DNA from: Planctomycetota bacterium
GTDB lineage: Bacteria > Planctomycetota > GCA-002687715 > DRQF01
Reading direction: 5' to 3'
Length of the DNA stretch: 12,459 nucleotides
Assembly: GCA_024275615.1 (NCBI GenBank)
Contig: JAJRYU010000567.1
Coordinates: forward strand, 1-12,459
Shown: positions 1-5,366 of the stretch, one piece after another
Layout: each line of letters opens with the position of its first letter
Position numbering within the stretch: position 1 is the first letter of the stretch
Program-made: the position numbers and the translations under genes
Notes under the pieces: generated by a model
What the model saw: only the letters and a program-made list of their open reading frames with translations
The model's database searches: none
Told to the model about the DNA's origin: nothing

Positions 1-87
1 ACCGCTCTCTTGCAGCATAAAATTCATCTTTAGAACCAGAATGTTGTTGTATCGGATGCGAAATTTTTTATATCCTTGCCATAGTCG

Positions 88-115
88 TTGCACGGGGCAT
101 ATCGAGCTATACAAT
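88..115 (+). promoter_or_regulatory. Possible sigma70-type promoter for the XRE regulator
   Basis: A TACAAT hexamer at 110-115 matches the -10 consensus at five of six positions. It lies 16 bases after a weak TTGCAC at 88-93, and an AT-rich run (61-73) lies further upstream. Transcription from here would give a leader of roughly 85 bases before the ATG at 209. The -35 match is poor, so this is a guess from sequence alone. Confidence 0.3.
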
Positions 116-137
116 TGTCAGTTAAACACTTGTGCCG

Positions 138-158
138 GATTCGTGCTTTTTTCGAATC
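138..158. repeat. Inverted repeat in the leader of the XRE regulator
   Basis: GATTCG at 138-143 and CGAATC at 153-158 form a perfect 6+6 inverted repeat with a 9-base T-rich centre. It sits between the possible promoter and the start codon at 209. It could be the operator for autoregulation by the HTH protein, or a small hairpin in the leader mRNA. XRE/cupin regulators often bind short inverted repeats near their own promoters. Nothing here proves binding. Confidence 0.35.
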
Positions 159-208
159 TCACCCAAAGAGGGGCGGGTTGGCAAGCGTTGAGCTGAAGGA
201 GGAAGAAA

Positions 209-802
209 ATGGCAGACGAAGGGAGCGTCAAGCCGGCTCGCGAGGCTACGGCCAAGAAGAGTCGTGCAGAGCGTGAAGCTGAAGTGCGTCGCAAATATGA
301 TTTCGGCGTAATTCGATCTTTGCGTCAGGAAAAAGGCCTGACCATTGAGAAATTCGCGAAGCTCTGTGGCCTTAGTTACGCACCGATTTCACGTATCGAA
401 ACAAATCTGATTAAGCCAAACTTAGAGACTTTGGACAAGATCGCCAAAGGCCTGGGAATTACCACCTACAATCTTGTGGCCATGGCTGAAAAACGTGACG
501 CTGAACTACGCGAAGGTCACGAATACAAGGCAGGGGCTTTTGAATTTCGTACGTTTACGTTTGACGGTGTCAACGTTTCCTATGGGAGTGCTCCCAAAGG
601 TGCAAAGACCGATGAACTAGACATGCGCAATCAACAGTATGAGAATCTGGTCGTTCAGTCAGGTATTCTGGAGGTTACTGTCAACAACCGTACCTTCCGT
701 CTCCAAGCTGGCGAAGCTCTTCAGTACGATCGTGTGTTCCCAAGAACATACATCGCCGTGGAAGACACAAGAATCGTCTTGGTTTCTCACTCCAACACGT
801 AG
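209..802 (+). CDS. XRE-family transcriptional regulator with C-terminal cupin domain
   Basis: This is a cytoplasmic DNA-binding regulator of 197 residues, the usual size for HTH-plus-cupin proteins of the SutR/PuuR type. Residues 1-30 are a charged Lys/Arg/Glu-rich tail. Residues about 33-88 are the helix-turn-helix, with the typical pattern IRSLRQEKGLTIEKFAKLCG followed by SYAPISRIE and a helix ending TLDKIAKGLGI. Residues about 110-195 form a beta-rich cupin-like sensor domain (QSGILEVTVNN, LQAGEALQYD). The cupin metal-binding histidines (HxH...E and the later H) are not visible, so any ligand is probably bound without a metal. The start is supported by AAGGAGGAAG just upstream of the ATG. 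The target genes and ligand cannot be read from the sequence. An inverted repeat at 138-158 suggests self-regulation. The gene stands alone, converging on the minus-strand gene at 911-2290. Confidence 0.9.
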   Translation: MADEGSVKPAREATAKKSRAEREAEVRRKYDFGVIRSLRQEKGLTIEKFAKLCGLSYAPISRIETNLIKPNLETLDKIAKGLGITTYNLVAMAEKRDAELREGHEYKAGAFEFRTFTFDGVNVSYGSAPKGAKTDELDMRNQQYENLVVQSGILEVTVNNRTFRLQAGEALQYDRVFPRTYIAVEDTRIVLVSHSNT

Positions 803-836
803 GTGACTTGAGAGCGTTCGAAGATATTGATCGACA

Positions 837-864
837 AACGAGCACGCAGCGATGCGTGCTCGTT
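837..864. terminator. Stem-loop between convergent genes, probable bidirectional terminator
   Basis: A perfect 12-base-pair stem (837-848 with 853-864) closes a GCGA loop, which fits the stable GNRA tetraloop class. It lies between the stop of the XRE gene (802) and the stop of the minus-strand SUMF1-like gene (911). Neither side has a clean U-tract, but the minus-strand reading continues with TTTGTCG and is the more T-rich. It may therefore end both transcripts or protect 3' ends. Confidence 0.6.
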
Positions 865-910
865 GCGTTCATTGTGTCTTCTCAGCAAGGCGACGATCTG
901 CCCCTCGTTA

Positions 911-2290
911 CTACTTGATGTCCATGGCGCAGCGGAAGCCCACGTCCTTTTGGCGGGTATTGAGGCCGGGGAGTTGCCATCGCCATCTGAGAGAGGCGCC
1001 GGAAGGTGAGCTATCATAGCTCCCTCCCCTCACGACAAAGGTCTCGCTGCCCTTGAGAGACTTAGGGCCGTTTCTGCCGCTGACTACAGTGTCGAGCCAC
1101 TCCTTGACATTCCCAGAGACGTCATGGAGTCCATAGAAGGATCGTCCAAGAGGAAAACTGCCTACAGCCGTGGGTGAGTTCTTCTTTGCCTTGGCGTCGT
1201 TGGCTGAGCCGCTGACCCATTTGGCACCCCAGGGATATTCGCTGGTCTTACCGGGAGTGGCCGTGGCTGCAGCAACCCACTCCGCTTCCGTTGGCAGTCG
1301 CTTACCTTGGGAAGCTGCATAAGCACGGGCTGCAGCGACGTCGATTCCTGTGACTGGCCAGTTCATGCGATCCTTAAGAGGCAGATACTCGCCGGTCTCC
1401 GGGTCTTGAACCCATTGAGGCAATTCCCGCCCCCGCAGATCCTTAAAAATTGGCAGATAGGCCGTCTTCAGTTCCTTGTCCTTGAGGTTGATCCAGAACT
1501 TGCTCCAGTAGTCGCCGTGGGTCACCTCATACAGATCGATATAGAAATCTTTGATCTTGGCTTTTCTCTTCTTGGTGGAGAAGCCATAGGTGGATTCGAT
1601 GACGATCTTGCCCGCGGGGATCTTGGCCATCCCTAGAGGAGCGCCGATGGTAAACCGCATCTTGGCATCCTTGAGAATGAGAAGAGCCTGCTCCGCTTCT
1701 TTGAGGGTGTCAAATGCCGCGATGTACTTTTCGCGCTGGGTACTGAGCGGCAACAACGTCTCATTCCAGTGCTTCCAGAATGGTACGTCTTTCGGCAGCA
1801 ACTTGGTGATGACCAAGCGGGAGAATTCGTCGGCTTCAAGGGGCTTTCCTTCAGTCTGAAGGTGCTCAGCCAGAGCCGCCTTAAAGGCCTCTCTGAGCTG
1901 GGGTATCATGGCTTTCAGGAGTTCATGTTCGACCTTGTCCGCAGTTTTTCCTGCGGCCTTGGCGAATTCACGTTTGATCTTAGAGGTGGTTCGTCCACTC
2001 AAGATGCTTGAATTGGTCTTCTTAAGGAGATTCTCTAGAACACGACCAAGGTCGGTCACGGCATCCTTGCTCGCGCCGGTTTGTGTGTCCAAAAAAAGTG
2101 TTTGCATGTGGGCATAGTCATCTTGAAGCGAGCGGTTCGCCGCCGTGAGACTGCTCTTGTTGTTTTCGACGGTGGATTCCTGAGCACGGATCTTGGCCAA
2201 GGCCTTGGCGTCCACAACTCCCGCGCCTCCTTGTGATAGGACGGTCGCGGCAAAGGAAACCCAAACGACGATGAAGAGGGCAAGTTTCAT
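911..2290 (-). CDS. Secreted SUMF1/formylglycine-generating-enzyme-like protein lacking the catalytic cysteines
   Basis: This 459-residue protein begins MKLALFIVVWVSFAATVLSQ, a Sec signal peptide, so it is probably exported. I chose the ATG at 2290 because the signal peptide starts there and a GGAGA ribosome site lies about 10 bases upstream; an in-frame ATG at 2314 would bury it. Residues about 20-210 are helical and charged, probably coiled coil. Residues about 220-459 are the FGE-sulfatase (SUMF1) domain: MAKIPAGK, FYIDLYEVTHGDY, GKRLPTEAEW (about 329-338), YPWGAKW, SGNVKEWLD and VGFRCA near the end. In true formylglycine-generating enzymes the segment after GGSY carries two copper-binding cysteines. 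Here it reads GGSYDSSPSGASLRWR, with Ser and Ala in those places. It is therefore unlikely to oxidise cysteine and may act as a binding or scaffold domain, as many bacterial SUMF1-domain proteins are thought to. No sulfatase gene is nearby. It has its own divergent promoter region. Confidence 0.88.
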   Translation of the reverse strand: MKLALFIVVWVSFAATVLSQGGAGVVDAKALAKIRAQESTVENNKSSLTAANRSLQDDYAHMQTLFLDTQTGASKDAVTDLGRVLENLLKKTNSSILSGRTTSKIKREFAKAAGKTADKVEHELLKAMIPQLREAFKAALAEHLQTEGKPLEADEFSRLVITKLLPKDVPFWKHWNETLLPLSTQREKYIAAFDTLKEAEQALLILKDAKMRFTIGAPLGMAKIPAGKIVIESTYGFSTKKRKAKIKDFYIDLYEVTHGDYWSKFWINLKDKELKTAYLPIFKDLRGRELPQWVQDPETGEYLPLKDRMNWPVTGIDVAAARAYAASQGKRLPTEAEWVAAATATPGKTSEYPWGAKWVSGSANDAKAKKNSPTAVGSFPLGRSFYGLHDVSGNVKEWLDTVVSGRNGPKSLKGSETFVVRGGSYDSSPSGASLRWRWQLPGLNTRQKDVGFRCAMDIK

Positions 2291-2330
2291 AATTTCAGAT
2301 TCTCCACAATTCAAGCTGCAAGCGGCTTGA

Positions 2331-2359
2331 AGTATACCGGATTCACACCGAGATGTAAC
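2331..2359 (-). promoter_or_regulatory. Probable promoter for the SUMF1-like gene
   Basis: Read on the minus strand, GTTACA (plus-strand 2354-2359) is followed after 17 bases by TATACT (2331-2336). These match the -35 and -10 consensus at four and five of six positions. The spacing is ideal, and the implied start lies about 35 bases upstream of the ATG at 2290. The call rests on sequence match only. Confidence 0.45.
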
Positions 2360-2402
2360 AGGTCCTGAAAGAGAGGGGGGAAGATGGTAAGATTGCCGCC
2401 CT

Positions 2403-2615
2403 ATGGTCTATTCGCAAGATATGCTCCTTTGTGACATCGTCGATTCTCACCCAGAAGCTCAGGGAATCCTCCTTGGATTTGGGCTTCCATGTCACAATTG
2501 TATCGTCGCTTACCACGAGACTCTTGCCGAAGGCGTTCGTCCTCATGACCTGGATGCCGACAAGATTCTCGAACGTCTGAACGCACTGGAAAAAAGCAGT
2601 GCCAAGACAACGTGA
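2403..2615 (+). CDS. Small DUF1858-type protein with CxxC redox motif
   Basis: This 70-residue cytoplasmic protein matches the DUF1858 / hybrid-cluster-protein-associated redox disulfide family in length and layout. An N-terminal M-x-x-x-x-D-M segment leads into a helix (CDIVDSHPEAQGILLGFGL), then the signature LPCHNC with cysteines at residues 30 and 33, and a C-terminal helix ending KILERLNALEK. The cysteine pair may form a reversible disulfide or bind a metal; the function of the family is not well known. An in-frame stop at 2388-2390 fixes the start at 2403 or later, and the family layout favours 2403. No good Shine-Dalgarno sequence stands directly before it; the purine-rich run GAGAGGGGGG is at 2371-2380, too far away for this ATG. 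The stop codon overlaps the start of recG, so the two are probably cotranscribed and translationally coupled. No hybrid cluster protein gene is in the window. Confidence 0.8.
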   Translation: MVYSQDMLLCDIVDSHPEAQGILLGFGLPCHNCIVAYHETLAEGVRPHDLDADKILERLNALEKSSAKTT

Positions 2616-4687
2616 ATGGCAACACCGAGCAATCGGCTTCCTTGAGTCTTGGTGATCCGGTCGCAAACCTGCGAGGTGTGGGGCCGGTGCGCAAACAAGC
2701 TCTGGCAAATGCTGGCATCCATACTCTTGGCGACCTGCTGGCCCATCTACCCAAAAACCACCGCATCCTGCCAGCCCCGGCTCCCTTGTCATCGTGGCGA
2801 ACCGGGACACTTGTGACCCTCGTGGGTGAAATCAAGACCGTCGTTCACCGATCAAGCCAACGCCGCCGTGGCGGTCATTTGCGTGTTGGAATATGCGTCG
2901 ATGAGGACCCGGTTGAGCTTGAGTTTTTCAATCAGGGGTACCTTCGAAGCGTTTTCGCACCAGGGCAAGTCATGCGTGTGAGTGGCATTCTCAAACGAGA
3001 TCCCAAGGCATCTATCACCGTATCCCATTTCCAATTGGAAGACGCGCCACCAGATGGGCAGCTGGTCTTGACAACATACGGCGCACCTCAAGGATTGAAG
3101 TCCGGACAAATGGCTGCTTTGATCCGCGAGTGCTTGGAGCCCGCCGTGGCTTCGGTCATAGACCCCCTACCACAGGAGATTAGATCCCGGCATGGGCTCC
3201 TGGATCTCCAAAGTGCTCTGGTTCAAATTCATCAGCCGCTAGCAGTTGGGCAGTTGGAAGCTGCCGCCAAGCGGTTGACCTACAACGCCTATCTTGTGGG
3301 TGCGCTCTCAGCCCAAGACGAGCAGGCGGAAATCGTCGGAAGTGTGGCCAGTGACTTGTGCCGAAGTCAGCCCCGAGAAGAACGACTTAGAGCGGTTCTC
3401 CCTTTCAAGCTGACCCAAGGACAAGAAGAAGCTTTGGAGGAAATCTTGCAAGACATGGCCCAGACTCGTCCCATGCGAAGATTGCTGCAGGGCGACGTCG
3501 GGTGTGGGAAGACTGCGGTCGCGGGATTGGCCGCCCTGAACGCCGCGCTCTGTGGCAAACAGGTGGCCCTTTTGGCTCCCACCGAAGTGTTGGCGCGACA
3601 ACTACACGGGGTTGTGAGTGCATGGGCCAAGAAGATTGGCTGCACAGCCACTCTGCTTGTGGGCGGAATGAAAGCGGCGGAGAAAAGAGCAGCCCTGCAT
3701 GGTTTGGGTTGCGGGGAAATCGAAATCGCGATTGGCACGCACGCCTTGTTTCAGAAACCGATTCACTTTTTGAGTCTCGCTCTTGTGGTTGTTGACGAGC
3801 AACATCGCTTTGGCGTGCTGCAAAGGCTGAAGCTGGTGAGAAAGGGACAATGTCCCCATCTATTGGCGATGAGCGCGACTCCAATCCCACGAACGCTGGC
3901 GATGACGCTATATTCCGACTTGAAGCTCTCGTCGATCAAGCAGGCGCCATCGGGCCGAAAGCCTGTTGCCACAACTCACCATGTACGGGATCTCGAAGGA
4001 CCTTTCGACTGGCGCGGTCTGGCCGACAAAGCGAGATCCGGCGAGAAATGCTTCATCGTATTTCCAGGCATTGAGAGCGAAAACGCAGGGTTTCCCACTC
4101 TTTTCGGTCTGGGCCGCCTTCTCGCAACGCGTTTCTTCAAAGGAATCGCGGTGGCGGCGGTTCATGGCCGGATGAACGACAAAGACAAACAAGAAAAGTT
4201 GGAAGCATTTCGCAACGGTGACGTCTTGGTGTTGTTCGCGACCACTGTCATTGAGGTGGGTGTTGACGTCCCTGATGCTCGCCACATGGTCGTTGTTGGT
4301 GCCGATCGATTTGGTTTGGCGCAACTACATCAACTGCGAGGACGCGAGGGGCGTGGTCACTTGCCCGGAGAATGCCACCTCTTGACCAAGTCAAGGAAAT
4401 CAGCCGACTCCGCCCGGTTGGGACTATTGACCCAATGTAACGACGGATTTGCGATCGCTGAGTGCGATCTCGAATTGCGGGGGCCAGGGGACATGATGGG
4501 CCTGAAACAGCATGGGCCAGGCCCTCTGGCGTCGCCGTTGGCCGACGAAGAGTTGCTCCATGGCGCTTTTGCAGATGCCCGCCACTTGTTGCAAAGTTCC
4601 AAGAACCTTGAGAACTTGAAGCGCATCTTGGGTAAATTCGCTTGGCGCCGAAGAAAGCGATCTCGAGGGTTCATTGACGCAGGATGA
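2612..4687 (+). CDS. recG: ATP-dependent DNA helicase RecG
   Basis: RecG is a double-strand DNA translocase that remodels stalled replication forks and branch-migrates Holliday junctions. The 691-residue length is standard. Residues about 14-50 hold a helix-hairpin-helix-like start (NLRGVGPVRKQALANAGI). Residues 60-145 are the OB-fold wedge domain. The helicase core follows: Q motif around LTQGQEEALEEI (268-279), Walker A GDVGCGKT (294-301), DEQH (395-398), SATPIPRT (421-428), then motifs V and VI (ATTVIEVGVDVPDAR and HQLRGREGRG, 573-582). The C-terminal TRG-type segment DGFAIAECDLELRGPGDMMG (611-630) is the RecG hallmark. The start is GTG at 2612, overlapping the previous stop by four bases (GTGA); the ATG at 2616 is out of frame. 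No strong ribosome site is visible, which fits translational coupling. The usual P-R-R-Y-x-D stretch early in the wedge is divergent (LPKNHRILPAP). Confidence 0.96.
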   Translation: MNGNTEQSASLSLGDPVANLRGVGPVRKQALANAGIHTLGDLLAHLPKNHRILPAPAPLSSWRTGTLVTLVGEIKTVVHRSSQRRRGGHLRVGICVDEDPVELEFFNQGYLRSVFAPGQVMRVSGILKRDPKASITVSHFQLEDAPPDGQLVLTTYGAPQGLKSGQMAALIRECLEPAVASVIDPLPQEIRSRHGLLDLQSALVQIHQPLAVGQLEAAAKRLTYNAYLVGALSAQDEQAEIVGSVASDLCRSQPREERLRAVLPFKLTQGQEEALEEILQDMAQTRPMRRLLQGDVGCGKTAVAGLAALNAALCGKQVALLAPTEVLARQLHGVVSAWAKKIGCTATLLVGGMKAAEKRAALHGLGCGEIEIAIGTHALFQKPIHFLSLALVVVDEQHRFGVLQRLKLVRKGQCPHLLAMSATPIPRTLAMTLYSDLKLSSIKQAPSGRKPVATTHHVRDLEGPFDWRGLADKARSGEKCFIVFPGIESENAGFPTLFGLGRLLATRFFKGIAVAAVHGRMNDKDKQEKLEAFRNGDVLVLFATTVIEVGVDVPDARHMVVVGADRFGLAQLHQLRGREGRGHLPGECHLLTKSRKSADSARLGLLTQCNDGFAIAECDLELRGPGDMMGLKQHGPGPLASPLADEELLHGAFADARHLLQSSKNLENLKRILGKFAWRRRKRSRGFIDAG

Positions 4688-4718
4688 ACGGATGACAAAC
4701 GCAAATAGAGGATCAGTC

Positions 4719-5231
4719 ATGACGAAATCAAGCTTGCTCATGGTCACGTTGGCATTCACAGCTCTCGCTATTTTGCCTTCATGCAAGGAAGACGACTCAG
4801 AGCTTCTGCGACAAAGCAAGCAGATCGCCAGCCAATTTCACACTGCAGTCTTGGAAATCAAGATTGATGAAATGAGCGAACTGGTGAACTATCCGTTTCA
4901 TTTTGACAATGAGACCGTGATTAGAGATGCGATTTCATTCAAAAAAGAGATCAAAAAGAAGTTGCGCGGCATGAAGTCGAGAATGAAATCGGCTCGGAGC
5001 ATGGAAGCCGTCACCTACGCCGATTTCATCGCCGGGCATGAAATAAGAGGCAAGAAATTCGAAGGTGATAAAGCACGTGAACAAGCCAAGAAACTGAACT
5101 TCGAAGAAGGCGATGTCTTGGTGCGCTGCTACGCCGTTGACAAGAAAAAGAGAGAGGACGGGCGCGAGTATTTCGTCGTTCTGCGCAAGAATGACCTCGG
5201 AGACCTCAAGATCCACACTTACTTCGATTAG
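4719..5231 (+). CDS. Putative lipoprotein with NTF2-like domain
   Basis: This 170-residue protein starts at the ATG at 4719, preceded by AGAGGA at good spacing. An in-frame ATG at 4674 would overlap recG and add 15 residues before the signal sequence. Residues 1-21 are a hydrophobic signal ending ILPSC, a near-canonical lipobox with Cys22 as the probable lipidated residue. Proline at -2 is unusual. The mature part is highly charged. LVNYPFHFDN, an Ile/Lys-rich helix and the closing strands REYFVVLRKN and DLKIHTYFD resemble small NTF2/SnoaL-like domains common in planctomycete lipoproteins; that assignment is an inference. It lies 31 bases after recG and 135 bases before the HEAT-repeat gene, possibly in the same transcript. 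I cannot name a function. Confidence 0.75.
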   Translation: MTKSSLLMVTLAFTALAILPSCKEDDSELLRQSKQIASQFHTAVLEIKIDEMSELVNYPFHFDNETVIRDAISFKKEIKKKLRGMKSRMKSARSMEAVTYADFIAGHEIRGKKFEGDKAREQAKKLNFEEGDVLVRCYAVDKKKREDGREYFVVLRKNDLGDLKIHTYFD

Positions 5232-5366
5232 ATGGCGGGATTGGTTTCACATTCTCGTCAAAATCCCGACTCCCGCAGAAGTCCTGAAAAAGCCCGGCAA
5301 ATCCTCGTTTCCTCGAACCCTGGACGGTAGACTCGTCGCTCTGAGTGTGCTTCCGGGAGTTCAAGA
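5232..5366. other. Intergenic spacer before the HEAT-repeat gene
   Basis: This 135-base gap has no gene. CGGGATT (5236-5242) and AATCCCG (5262-5268) can pair as a 7-base stem with a 19-base loop, but no T-run follows, so it is not a convincing terminator. I see no strong promoter. Read-through from the lipoprotein gene is likely. Confidence 0.35.

Noticed and set aside
88..276. Short plus-strand frame overlapping the start of the XRE gene
   Set aside because: No ribosome site or recognisable motif, and it overlaps the well-supported regulator in another frame.
2291..2314. Earlier in-frame ATG for the SUMF1-like protein
   Set aside because: It would place eight polar residues ahead of a clear signal peptide, and the ATG at 2290 has the better ribosome site.
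4674..4718. Earlier in-frame ATG for the lipoprotein
   Set aside because: It overlaps recG and adds 15 polar residues before the lipoprotein signal; AGAGGA favours 4719.
5236..5268. Terminator after the lipoprotein gene
   Set aside because: The 7-base stem has a 19-base loop and no following T-run.
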